Below are positions 16,051 to 24,649 of a stretch of DNA of 64,000 bases, in pieces. Both the position numbers and the translations under genes were made by a program. The notes beneath the pieces are model-generated. The model did not search any database and had not been told where the DNA came from. It saw only the letters and a program-made list of their open reading frames with translations. This DNA is from Bryobacteraceae bacterium (GTDB lineage: Bacteria; Acidobacteriota; Terriglobia; Bryobacterales; Bryobacteraceae). The first letter of the stretch is position 1, and each line of letters begins with the position of its first letter. Where the stretch lies: NCBI GenBank assembly GCA_023384675.1, contig JAHDVK010000005.1, forward strand, positions 124,001-188,000, written 5' to 3'.

Positions 16051-17628
16051 ATGGCGATCGTAGCCGGTGTGGATTTTGGCACGCAGAGCGTGCGGGTTTC
16101 CCTGGTGGACAGCGAGAGGGGGCGCCTGGCCGCCGCCACCGCCGAATACCCGGTTCACCGCAAGCGCGAGGACCCCGACCACGCCACGCAGAGCCACGCC
16201 GATCATCTGCGCGCGCTGACCGAAGCCATGCGCGCCGCCCTGGCTCAGGCAGGCATCGCGGGCGCGGATGTGAAAGCGCTTGCACTGGACACGACGGGTT
16301 CGACCGTGGTCCCGGTGGACGAGCGCCTGCAGCCCATCGGCGACTACTACCTCTGGTGCGATCACCGCGCTCATCGCGAAGCCGCCGAAATCACCGTGCA
16401 CGGCCGCGCCACCGGCCTCGAAGCGTTGCAGTGGTGCGGGGGCGTCTATTCCTCCGAATGGGGCTTCGCCAAGCTGCTCCACTGGCTGCGAAACAACCCG
16501 GACGAACGCGCCCGCATGGCTTCGGCCTTCGAGCATTGCGACCTGATCGCCGCCACGCTCTGCGGCATCACCGATCCCGCGCAGGCGCCGCGCAGCGTGT
16601 GCGCCATGGGCCACAAATGGATGTGGAACGACGCTCTGGGCGGCCTTCCACCGGAGGAATTTCTTGCCGGCGCCGATCCGCTGCTCGCGGGCGCCCGGCA
16701 GAAGCTCAACGGCCGCTATGAACGTTCGCACACCATCGCCGGCCGGCTGAGCGCCGAATGGGCGGCCAAGCTGGGCTTAAGCGAGGGCATCCCGATCCCC
16801 ACAGGCGCTTTCGACGCGCATTGGGATGCGATCGGCGCGGGCATCGGAGAAGGCGATGTCGTCAATGTCGTCGGCACCTCCACCTGCATCATGGCCATCG
16901 CGAAACAGGTGGGTCTGATTCCGGGCGTGTGCGGTGTGGTGAACGGTTCGATCCATCCCGATTACTTCGGCATCGAAGCCGGGCTTTCCGCCGTCGGCGA
17001 CATCTTTGAAGCGATCGCGCGCAGGGCGGGCACAAGCGTGCAAGCGCTTTCAGAAGGCCTCGACCGGTACCGCGCCGGCTCCACGGGCCTGCTGCGGCTC
17101 ACCTGGGACAACGGCGACCGCACGGTGCTGGTGAACGCCGAGCTCGGCGGTGTCACGCTGGGCTGGTCCTTAACCAATACGGCACAGGACGAACTCTTCG
17201 CCGCCATCGAGGGAACGGCGTTCCACACCCGCGTGGTGCTCGAGCGGATGGCCGAACATGGCGTGCCCATCACGCGCGTAATCAACGGCGGCGGCATCCC
17301 GCAGCGCAATCCGGTGCTGAACCAGGTTTACGCGAACGTGTTGAACAAGCCCGTCGTCGTGCCCTCGGCGGAGGTCACCAGCCTGGGCTCGGCGATTTTC
17401 GCTTTCCTCGCCGCGGGGGTCTTCAAGTCCGTGGATGAGGCGCAAAAGGCGCTCTGCCCGCCGTTCACCACCGTGGAGCCGAGGGCGGAGGATGCGGCGG
17501 TCAGCGAAGAACTCTATCGGCACTGGAAGTCTCTGTACTTCGCCTTCGGCCAGCCGGATTCACCGCCTGCCGGCATCGGCGAAGTCCTGCCGGCGCTGCG
17601 CCGCATCCGCAGCGGGGTCCGGCAATAG
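16051..17628 (+). CDS. araB: Ribulokinase
   Basis: FGGY-family carbohydrate kinase of 525 residues that phosphorylates L-ribulose with ATP. The ATP-binding start GVDFGTQSVRVSLVD, ALDTTGSTVVPVD near residue 80, the ribulokinase-type LWCDHRAHREA near 100 and the C-terminal INGGGIPQRNPVLNQVYANV segment are all present. A GAAGGAG site precedes ATG 16051. Length suits ribulokinase rather than glycerol or xylulose kinase (about 490-500). It completes the isomerase-kinase-epimerase arabinose route with its neighbours. A CGCGCT/AGCGCG hairpin with a three-base loop (about 17637-17651) follows the gene. Confidence 0.92.
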   Translation: MAIVAGVDFGTQSVRVSLVDSERGRLAAATAEYPVHRKREDPDHATQSHADHLRALTEAMRAALAQAGIAGADVKALALDTTGSTVVPVDERLQPIGDYYLWCDHRAHREAAEITVHGRATGLEALQWCGGVYSSEWGFAKLLHWLRNNPDERARMASAFEHCDLIAATLCGITDPAQAPRSVCAMGHKWMWNDALGGLPPEEFLAGADPLLAGARQKLNGRYERSHTIAGRLSAEWAAKLGLSEGIPIPTGAFDAHWDAIGAGIGEGDVVNVVGTSTCIMAIAKQVGLIPGVCGVVNGSIHPDYFGIEAGLSAVGDIFEAIARRAGTSVQALSEGLDRYRAGSTGLLRLTWDNGDRTVLVNAELGGVTLGWSLTNTAQDELFAAIEGTAFHTRVVLERMAEHGVPITRVINGGGIPQRNPVLNQVYANVLNKPVVVPSAEVTSLGSAIFAFLAAGVFKSVDEAQKALCPPFTTVEPRAEDAAVSEELYRHWKSLYFAFGQPDSPPAGIGEVLPALRRIRSGVRQ

Positions 17629-17644
17629 GAACTGGCGCGCGCTT

Positions 17645-19507
17645 TCAGCGCGGGAAGTTCATCCGCCGCAGGAGTTCCTGGAAGCGCGGGTCGGTGCGCA
17701 GCGGATCCCACTCCGGGTTCGAATTCAGCCGGACCATGGCCCACCAGCGCTGCCTGTAGCATTCCTCCAGATTGGCGATGGCCTCGTCCTTCATGCCCAA
17801 ATCCGCCTGGAATACCGCTTTCCGGAAAGGATGACGCGCCCGCGCAAGATGCCAGCGCTGGAATCCCGGGTATCCGCCGCGGCGGTACGCCTCCTGCATC
17901 TCCTCGATCTCCTCCGTCCTGCCGCCCTGCAAGACCATCCGCCTCTGGATTGCCGCGACCAACTCGTCATAGAGGCCGAGCGAGCGGTACACGCCCGCAA
18001 TGAATTCATAGCAGCGCGGATCATTGGGCTCGAGTTCAATGGTCCGCCGCAGTTGGGCCAGCGCCTTGTCCAGCAGCCCGGCGCCGTGATAAACCGAGCC
18101 GAGCGCCAGATTCGCCGAAACCGAGAGAGGGTCGATCCGAACGGCCCGCTCGCCTTCGGCCACCGCCTCCCCTTGGCGGCCCATGGTGGAAAGGAACCAG
18201 GCATATTCGAAACGCGCCTCCTCCAGATTCGGATTAAGTTCCAGGGCGCGCCGGAATTCCTGCTCCGCCTGTTCCCAATTCCAATAGAAATACCAGGCGG
18301 CGACGGCCTGCACATAATGCACTTCGGGCAAGCTGCTGTCTATTTCAAGGGCCCTTTTCAGCGAGGCAGTGAACCTGGGATAGGCTTCGCGGGGCGGAAG
18401 CGCGCCAACAATCCATTGCCAGCCGAAGGTCTTGGCGAGACCCACGTGCGGCTGAGCGAAATTGGGATCCGCCTGGATGGCGCGCTCAAAATAACTCACG
18501 GCCTTCTCAAATTCTTCCGGGCGCCAGCGATAGTAATGCTGCTGACCCTTGAGATAAAGTTCGTGCGCCTCGGGGTTCACCGGGCGCGCGGAGGCCAGCC
18601 GGGCCTGATCGTCCGCCGTAAGCGTCAAGTGGATCTGGCGCGCCACGGTGCGGGCGAGATCGCGCTGCAGTCCGAAAATATCGCTCAGGTCGCGCTCGTA
18701 GGATTCGGCCCATAAGTGCCGGTCGGCGGGGGCGTGGAGCAGGTTCGCCGTTAGCCGCACGCGCCCGTCCGCCTGTGTGACGGTGCCTTCGATCACTGCA
18801 TCGACATTCAATTCGCGGCCGATTTGCGGAATGGGCTTGGTGGTGCGCTTGTACCGCATCACGGAGGTCCGGGAGATCACACGCAGCGCGTGAATCCGGC
18901 CAAGCGCGGTGACAAGCTCCTCCGTCATGCCGTCGGCGAAATACTCCTGCTCCGGATCGCCCGAAAGATTCTCGAAAGGCAGGACGGCGATGGAATCAAT
19001 CTTGGGAACGGTCCCGCCGCCGATGCGCCCGAGGAGCGAGAGCACACCGGCCGTCAGGCCCGCCAGTGCCGCGATCGCCAGCACCATCCAGACCCAACGA
19101 GGTATCCGTTTCGGGGCGCTGGATTCCGGCGCGGGCGTGTCCTCAACGTGCTGCGTCTCGGAGACAACAGGGCTGAGGCCCGCGATGAAGCGGTACCCGC
19201 GCCGCGGGATGGTCTCGACGTAGTGCGGAGCGTCCGCTTCATCCCCCAAGGCGGCGCGAATCTGCGTGATGCAGTGATTCAAGCCTTGCTCGAAATCGAC
19301 GTACGTCTCCTCGCCCCACACCTTCTCGCGGATCTCATCCCGCGTGACCACCTCGCCGGGGCGGCTGACCAGCAATGCCAATACCTTGAACGGCTGAGGA
19401 GGCAGGCGAACCGCGCGGCCGTCCTTGAGCAGACTTCCAGTTCCGGGGTCCAATTCAAAGACCCCGAAGCGAACAGGCGGATCTGGAGTCAGCCGCTGTG
19501 GCGCCAC
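17645..19507 (-). CDS. CadC-like regulator: winged helix, one membrane span, TPRs
   Basis: 620 residues. An OmpR/PhoB-type winged-helix DNA-binding domain (about 12-110, with HCITQIRAALGDEADAPHYVETIPRRGYRFI) is followed by one membrane span (about 140-163), a FlgO/TolB-like domain (SIAVLPFENLSGDPEQEYFADGMTEELVTAL) and a C-terminal TPR array (about 310-600). The layout matches ToxR/CadC-type one-component regulators that sense outside the cytoplasm, a type greatly expanded in Acidobacteriota. The start codon is GTG. Target genes are not evident; the next gene is a related soluble paralogue. Confidence 0.85.
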   Translation of the reverse strand: MAPQRLTPDPPVRFGVFELDPGTGSLLKDGRAVRLPPQPFKVLALLVSRPGEVVTRDEIREKVWGEETYVDFEQGLNHCITQIRAALGDEADAPHYVETIPRRGYRFIAGLSPVVSETQHVEDTPAPESSAPKRIPRWVWMVLAIAALAGLTAGVLSLLGRIGGGTVPKIDSIAVLPFENLSGDPEQEYFADGMTEELVTALGRIHALRVISRTSVMRYKRTTKPIPQIGRELNVDAVIEGTVTQADGRVRLTANLLHAPADRHLWAESYERDLSDIFGLQRDLARTVARQIHLTLTADDQARLASARPVNPEAHELYLKGQQHYYRWRPEEFEKAVSYFERAIQADPNFAQPHVGLAKTFGWQWIVGALPPREAYPRFTASLKRALEIDSSLPEVHYVQAVAAWYFYWNWEQAEQEFRRALELNPNLEEARFEYAWFLSTMGRQGEAVAEGERAVRIDPLSVSANLALGSVYHGAGLLDKALAQLRRTIELEPNDPRCYEFIAGVYRSLGLYDELVAAIQRRMVLQGGRTEEIEEMQEAYRRGGYPGFQRWHLARARHPFRKAVFQADLGMKDEAIANLEECYRQRWWAMVRLNSNPEWDPLRTDPRFQELLRRMNFPR

Positions 19508-19759
19508 GGCACTTTCTCGCGCAATTCAATTATAGGGTTGCCAAACGCAGCTAACAAGGATAATCGGGTGTGTAATGTGTAAATGGATCCAACGGAACAG
19601 ATAAATTCAAAGAGTGCTGAAAGAGGACGGGAATACTGCGCCGGATTCACTCAGTTTAGGGTCTGCGCCCTCGTGATGGAACGACAGATATCAGGGATCG
19701 GAACCGCACGTAGATTGATCCCCCGGCCGCCGTGTTCCGGTTCGTGAAGCGGCAGTTGT

Positions 19760-21475
19760 TCAGCCCAGCGGCGGCAGATTCATCCGCCTCAAGTACTCCG
19801 GCAGTCGAGGATCCGCGCGCAGAGCGTCCCCGCCGGGCCAGGGCAGCACGCGCACACCGGGGATCCAGGCATGGTGCGGGCCCTGATCCAGATATCGGAT
19901 CGCCGCGTCCAACTCGCCCAGCGCGGCGTGCAGATAGACCAGCCAGTGCACATTCCAGGGCGTGCGCGGCTCCTGCTCCAGCTTTGCCAGAATCTCGCGG
20001 GCCTCTCCGATGCGGTTTGCCTCCGCGCAGGCCGGTCCCAACGCCCAATACCAGTTGGGCGCTCTCCGGGCGGCCTTTTCAAGTTCAGACATGGATTCTT
20101 CGTAGCGGCCGTCGTAAAAGGCCAGCAACGACAGGACAAAGTAGCCGACCGGGAAATCAGGCGAAATCTCGATCGATCGCACCGCCTCGGCCCGGGCTTC
20201 CTCCAGGCGCCCCTCCCAACGGTACAACTCGCCCAGCCAGGCGATGTGCAGGGGATTCAGGGGGTCGAGCCGCTTGGCCTCCTCGTGATCTCTGATGGCC
20301 TGGGGCATCCGTCCGAAGAGAGCGTGGAACCAGGCGCGGTGATAGTACACGTTGGCGTGGCTGGGGCGGATTTCGAGAGCCCGGTCGAAATTTCTGAACG
20401 CTTCGTCCCACTCCCAATCCAGATAGCCCTGGGCCTCGCCCAATGCGGCGAGCGCTTCGGCCGACTGCGGATCCAGGCGCAAGGCCGTCTTGGCGGCGGC
20501 CTTCGCGCGGTTCAACGAATCGGCCCGCGCCTCGGAACTGTGCGCCACAGTGACATAGCCGAGGGCGAGACCCGCGTAGGCTTGCGCGTCGGCCGGATCG
20601 TCCTCCACGGCCTGATGCAGGTACTCGAGCCCTTTCAGCGTATCCGCCATCGTGGCGCGGCTCAAATAGTGCATGCCGCGCAGATAGGTCTCATAGGTTG
20701 TGGGGTGCACACTCCGGACGTTGTCCAGGCGGCTTTGCTCCCGCGGCAGAAGCTGGACGTGGACGTGCTTGCTCACCGCCCTGGCGATCTCGCTCTGCAC
20801 CCCCAGAATGCTGCCCAGTTCCTGTTCGAACTGCTCGGCCCAGAGGTGGCGGTCCGACGCCGCCTCGATCAACTGCGCGGTGATGCGCACCCGGCCGCCT
20901 TCGCGCGCCACGGACCCTTCCAGCACGGCGCTCACGCCCAGTTCCCGCGCGATCTCCGGCAGCGCTTTGCGTGTCTGTTTATACCGCATCACGGACGTGC
21001 GCGAGATCACGCTGAGGGCGCGGATCTTCGACAGGCTCGTGATGAGCGCATCCGTCAAGCCGTCGGCGAAGTACTCCTGATCCCGGCTGCTGGAGAAATC
21101 GGCGAAGGGCAGGACAGCGATGGAGGCATGGGCGGCGTCCTGAAGCGCGGCGATGAACTGGTACCCGCGGCGGGGAATGGTCAGGATGTAGCGCGACTCA
21201 CCAGCCTCGTCGGACAGCGCGTCGCGGATCTGCCGGATGCAGCGGTTCAGTCCCTCGTCGAAATCGACAAAAGTTTCGCGGCCCCAGACCTTCTGGTGGA
21301 TCTCCTCGCGGGTCACGATCTCGCCGGCGCGGCTGGCCAGCAATGAAAGCACGCGGGCGGGCTGGGGCGGCAAGTGCAGCGGAATCCCGTTCTTGTGGAG
21401 CGCGCCGGTGGCTATGTCCAGCTCGTATGCACCGAACCGTACCGGTCCAGAGGGCGGGCGGCGGGCGATAGTCAT
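19760..21475 (-). CDS. Winged-helix/TolB-like/TPR regulator without membrane span
   Basis: 571 residues, clearly paralogous to the product of 17645-19507: winged helix (about 10-108, CIRQIRDALSDEAGESRYILTIPRRGYQFI), then directly ASIAVLPFADFSSSRDQEYFADGLTDALITSL, and TPR repeats from about 270. The membrane segment present in the neighbour is missing, so this protein should be cytoplasmic. AGAGGA precedes the ATG. The pair is separated by 252 bases in which I see no gene. Confidence 0.85.
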   Translation of the reverse strand: MTIARRPPSGPVRFGAYELDIATGALHKNGIPLHLPPQPARVLSLLASRAGEIVTREEIHQKVWGRETFVDFDEGLNRCIRQIRDALSDEAGESRYILTIPRRGYQFIAALQDAAHASIAVLPFADFSSSRDQEYFADGLTDALITSLSKIRALSVISRTSVMRYKQTRKALPEIARELGVSAVLEGSVAREGGRVRITAQLIEAASDRHLWAEQFEQELGSILGVQSEIARAVSKHVHVQLLPREQSRLDNVRSVHPTTYETYLRGMHYLSRATMADTLKGLEYLHQAVEDDPADAQAYAGLALGYVTVAHSSEARADSLNRAKAAAKTALRLDPQSAEALAALGEAQGYLDWEWDEAFRNFDRALEIRPSHANVYYHRAWFHALFGRMPQAIRDHEEAKRLDPLNPLHIAWLGELYRWEGRLEEARAEAVRSIEISPDFPVGYFVLSLLAFYDGRYEESMSELEKAARRAPNWYWALGPACAEANRIGEAREILAKLEQEPRTPWNVHWLVYLHAALGELDAAIRYLDQGPHHAWIPGVRVLPWPGGDALRADPRLPEYLRRMNLPPLG

Positions 21476-21732
21476 GTTCGGTCCTCTCGCGTAACAGGAT
21501 TATAACCTCCGAAACTCGACGTTACAAGCGAAATCGGACTTATGAGTCCGATCAGATGACGCTCCAAGTGGTTTGCTGACAACCGTTTGCGCGATCAGGA
21601 AAAAATCAGGAATTAATCATGGTTTGCCCATTGAAATTTTGGCCCTCCGCGCCCACTATGCGGCCATGCCTGCATCTCTCAGGCTTGCATTCAGCCGGAA
21701 GTTCCCCCTTCCTCATCCCGTGGAGGCTTTCC

Positions 21733-21936
21733 ATGTTCTTCCCGCCCTAATTGGCGAGCACCGGTCTGGCCGGCCACTACCTGATCACGCCCGCGCTCCA
21801 GCAGCAGGCAGACTTCATCGCGTCCGGCGAGACCGCGATTCGCGACATGAATCCCTACTCGCGCCTGATCTTCGGCAGGAATCTGTTCGAGACACCCGAG
21901 ATCTTGCCGGAAGACCCAAAGTCGTACAAATACTAG
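21733..21936 (+). pseudogene. Small ORF broken by TAA at codon 6
   Basis: GGAGG (21722-21726) stands 6 bases before ATG 21733, but the frame reads MFFPP, then TAA (21748-21750), then 61 open codons beginning LASTGLAGHYLITPAL and ending PEDPKSYKY. The downstream peptide has balanced, protein-like composition. Either a short gene carries a nonsense mutation, or translation restarts at TTG 21751. I do not recognise the family. Confidence 0.4.
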
Positions 21937-22025
21937 CCGCCCTCACGCGGCCTAACGGGCCGGGGCCGGGTCGCCGCGGCGGTGAGGATCCGCGGCCACC
22001 TCTCGCGTGCCGCGGGCGGGAACAC

Positions 22026-22043
22026 CGCCCGCGGCCCGGCCCC
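22026..22043 (+). repeat. 18-bp direct repeat, left copy
   Basis: CGCCCGCGGCCCGGCCCC occurs here and again at 23051-23068, flanking the TPR gene at 22072-23046 on both sides. Only these two copies were noticed. Confidence 0.55.
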
Positions 22044-22071
22044 TGAAATCGTCACCAAAGGAGGTTCTCCC

Positions 22072-23046
22072 ATGTGGAGACTGACGCTCGTCGTGTGTCT
22101 GCTCGCAGCGGCGCCGCTGCTGGCGCAGCAGCGGGACTGGGGTGCGCTGGAGGTCCGGTTTGACGAACTCTGCGAGCAAGGCGATTATCCGGCCGCCAGA
22201 GCTCTCATCGTGGAGGCGCTCGAAGGCCGAGGTCCGGATGAGAATCTTCAGCGCACCGGTGCCCTGCTCTGGTTTCTGGGGCTTAGTGGCAATCTCCTCG
22301 GCTTCCTTGATGAGGCGGACGTGCGCTTCCGCGCCGCCATCTCGGCACTCGAACGCGCCGGTCCACAAGCAACGCTTACGCTCGCCCGTGTTCGGCTCGA
22401 CTACGCCTCTCTCATCGAAGGCCGAGGCACAGCCAGGTCCGCTGAGCGTCTGCGTCTTGAGGCCCTCGAGGTCCTCCAGCGCGAACTCGGGCCGGACCAC
22501 CCGGATACCCTGCGTGCCCAACTGCATCTGGCTTCGAGTTACTTGAGGAAGGGGGATCGCAAGAGCGCGGAAAGATTGTGCCGCGAAGTGATCGCGTCAG
22601 CAGAATCCTCCCAGCAATTCCCCGTTGGTTACCTCGCCGAAAGCTACCACATGCTCGGCATGATTCTGCAGGCGAGCGGCCACCATGCCGAGGCGGCGGG
22701 AGCTTTCGGACAGAGCCTCGCACTCCTCGAACCGCTTTATGGACCAGAGCATCCCATCCAACTCAACAGCTGGATCGGTCTCGCTCTAGCGCAGACCCGC
22801 TTGCGCCGGTTTGACGTCGCCGCCGATCAGCTGAACCGCGCTGAAAGAGTGGCCCTGGAGGTGCTAGGCGCTCAACATCCAGTAGGCCTTCAGATCCTCA
22901 GCGCCCGGTGCGAACTCCTCCGCGCCGAAGGCAAAACCGCAGAGGCAAAGCGGTTGGAGAAATCGGTGCGGAATCTCGCGAAAACCGCCCGCGAGCAAAG
23001 CCACTCGGTCAGTTGGGCCGAACTAACCGGAGCCGCCCGCCGATGA
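22072..23046 (+). CDS. Exported TPR-repeat protein
   Basis: 324 residues. Signal peptide MWRLTLVVCLLAAAPLLAQQ, then helical tetratricopeptide repeats from about residue 25 to 300, with the kinesin-light-chain-like spacing seen in ALEVLQRELGPDHPDTLRAQLHLA and ALLEPLYGPEHPIQLNS. Such scaffolds bind other proteins; no partner is evident. AAAGGAGG lies just before ATG 22072, which rules out the longer upstream start at 21982. Identical 18-base GC-rich repeats flank the gene. Confidence 0.8.
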   Translation: MWRLTLVVCLLAAAPLLAQQRDWGALEVRFDELCEQGDYPAARALIVEALEGRGPDENLQRTGALLWFLGLSGNLLGFLDEADVRFRAAISALERAGPQATLTLARVRLDYASLIEGRGTARSAERLRLEALEVLQRELGPDHPDTLRAQLHLASSYLRKGDRKSAERLCREVIASAESSQQFPVGYLAESYHMLGMILQASGHHAEAAGAFGQSLALLEPLYGPEHPIQLNSWIGLALAQTRLRRFDVAADQLNRAERVALEVLGAQHPVGLQILSARCELLRAEGKTAEAKRLEKSVRNLAKTAREQSHSVSWAELTGAARR

Positions 23047-23050
23047 GCCA

Positions 23051-23068
23051 CGCCCGCGGCCCGGCCCC
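23051..23068 (+). repeat. 18-bp direct repeat, right copy
   Basis: Second copy of CGCCCGCGGCCCGGCCCC, immediately after the TPR gene. Confidence 0.55.
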
Positions 23069-23434
23069 CTTTCCTCGATTTCATACGGGCAGGCGACCCC
23101 GCCCGGAACACTAACCCACAAGCGTGAACAGGAGTGAATCATGTCCCGTTTGATCCTTCAAGTTCCTGCCACCATCGTCATGGAGCGGCATAGCGGTGTC
23201 CCGCGCAGGCCGTGCTTCAGCCGGGCCTTCGCGCTGCCGCGCGGATGGGGCTGGGGCGAGCCCCCGCGCAAATGTAGGGCCGGAGAGCAAGCGATGCGGC
23301 AAGGTCTCCGGCCGAAAGAGCTTCAGTCCCGCGGCGCAACTACATTCCCTGGCCGGGTACGTGCCCGGCCTTCCCGCAACCCATAACCGGAACCGGCTGG
23401 ATGGCCGGGTCCGCTGGTCAAAGAGGAGTCCAAC
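23069..23434. other. Intergenic region without a supported gene
   Basis: An 81-codon frame starting at 23141 has an AGGAGTG site before its ATG, but the protein is proline/arginine-rich and composition-like. I treat it as unsupported. Several short GC-rich palindromes are present. Confidence 0.4.
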
Positions 23435-23986
23435 ATGAACACCAAAATCACGCTGGGTGCCACTGTCCTGGCGCTCGCTCTGCTGATTGCGTTCTCCGTG
23501 CCGGAGCCTGCGCAGGCCGACCCGGGCTTCATCACGGCGAAGATTCTGGTTTATGCGCCGCAGGTTCTTGAGCCTGGCGTCACGACGTGCATCGGCGGCT
23601 ACGTACTCGATCCCAACATCCCCGGAGCATGCAGCCCCGGCACGAAGCAGATCCACATCAGGGGATTGAAACTGTTGTGGACTTACACGGCGGCGGAAGT
23701 CGAAAGTGACCGGCCGGAGTACTTCATCGGTCACCAGACGGTGATCAACAACGCAAACTACAATGCCAAGGGCGCTGGACCCCAATGGGGCACCTTCGTC
23801 TGGGAGGCCGAGGCGGGCGCCTGGGAAGGCACCTTTAATTCGACCGCATTAGGCCGGAACCTCGGCACCTGGTCGGGCGTGGGCCATGGCAGCGGCGGTC
23901 TCGCGGGTCTGCAGATGAAGGGCGAGGGGATCTTTGACGCCTATCCCGGCACCTTCATCGCCCGCGTCCAGGGCAACCGGAAGTAA
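23435..23986 (+). CDS. Exported protein of unknown function
   Basis: 183 residues with a signal peptide ending PAQADPG (about residue 29). Two cysteines (in TTCIGG and GACSPG) could form a disulfide. The rest is Gly- and aromatic-rich beta-type sequence (WGTFVWEAEAGAWEGTFNSTALG), as in small secreted beta-barrel or lipocalin-like proteins. AAAGAGGAG precedes the ATG. I do not recognise the family. A strong terminator lies about 90 bases downstream. Confidence 0.75.
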   Translation: MNTKITLGATVLALALLIAFSVPEPAQADPGFITAKILVYAPQVLEPGVTTCIGGYVLDPNIPGACSPGTKQIHIRGLKLLWTYTAAEVESDRPEYFIGHQTVINNANYNAKGAGPQWGTFVWEAEAGAWEGTFNSTALGRNLGTWSGVGHGSGGLAGLQMKGEGIFDAYPGTFIARVQGNRK

Positions 23987-24073
23987 TAACCTCCGCGCGG
24001 CCGCCAGGCCCAGACCTCCCATTGCGGCGCTCTGGCGGGCCGCATGCGCACTCGCTCCTTGAAGCGGAGCTAC

Positions 24074-24117
24074 GCGGCGGACCGGCTCCCGTACAGGCTG
24101 GTCCGCCGCATTTTTTT
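24074..24117 (+). terminator. Rho-independent terminator
   Basis: GCGGCGGACC (24074-24083) pairs perfectly with GGTCCGCCGC (24100-24109) and is followed by A and seven T (24111-24117). It would end the transcript of the exported-protein gene at 23435-23986. Confidence 0.85.
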
Positions 24118-24262
24118 GCCATGGCCAGCGAGTCTTTCGGATCGGACCCTCGAATCTCCGGAGGCGCATGCTGCGCAACAATGATGCGCCTGACACGCGT
24201 ACGGGCAACACAACTCCCCCCTCACCGCCGGAGCCTCAGCGCGCGTGGGACTACCGCCCCGC

Positions 24263-24574
24263 TTACCGCACCTCCACCGCTTGCCTTTCATCATCCCGCG
24301 GCATCGCAATCCAGCCGATGATATACGCCAGCAATCCGAAGCCCTTCAGCACGATCCCGAACAGAAACGCCACCCGCACCAGTGTCACATCCCAGCCGAA
24401 ATGGCGCGCGATGCCCGCACACACGCCCGCGATCTTCTTCTCGCGCATCGCCCGTGCCATCGGGGGCCGCGGCGTCTGCTCGCGCGGAGCCGCCTGCTCC
24501 GGCTCGCCGCGCCCGCAGGACGCGCAAAACCGGTCCCCCGCCTTCATCTCAAAGCCGCAAGCCGTGCAGAACAT
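24263..24574 (-). CDS. Zinc-ribbon PspC-domain membrane protein
   Basis: 103 residues. A zinc ribbon with two CxxC pairs (FCTACG, FCASCG) in the first 25 residues is followed by a PspC domain (REKKIAGVCAGIARHFGWDVTLVRVAF, then a membrane span GFGLLAYIIGWIAMP). PspC domains occur in the phage-shock envelope-stress response. AAGGAGG stands just before ATG 24574, so the longer frame from 24607 is rejected. No PspA or PspB is nearby. Confidence 0.88.
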   Translation of the reverse strand: MFCTACGFEMKAGDRFCASCGRGEPEQAAPREQTPRPPMARAMREKKIAGVCAGIARHFGWDVTLVRVAFLFGIVLKGFGLLAYIIGWIAMPRDDERQAVEVR

Positions 24575-24649
24575 GGTCGCCTCCTTCCGGATCTCTCCTA
24601 TCCGCAAGGACGCAATCCCACGCGCGCTTGTTCCCCGAATCGCCGCCCG

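Larger units (their letters stand above)
21476..22071. other. Intergenic region with only a broken small ORF
   Basis: 596 bases between the regulator and the TPR gene. Apart from the small interrupted ORF at 21733-21936 it holds GC-rich inverted repeats just before 22072 (GCCGCGGGCGG with CCGCCCGCGGC, about 22008-22036). No other feature is supported. Confidence 0.5.

Noticed and set aside
17037-17051. GCGCTTTCAGA inside araB resembling half the LacI operator
   Set aside because: It lies inside coding sequence, only one half-site matches, and codons explain it.
23141-23386. 81-codon frame with a reasonable ribosome site
   Set aside because: The protein is Pro/Arg-biased without family signs, and the region holds palindromic debris.
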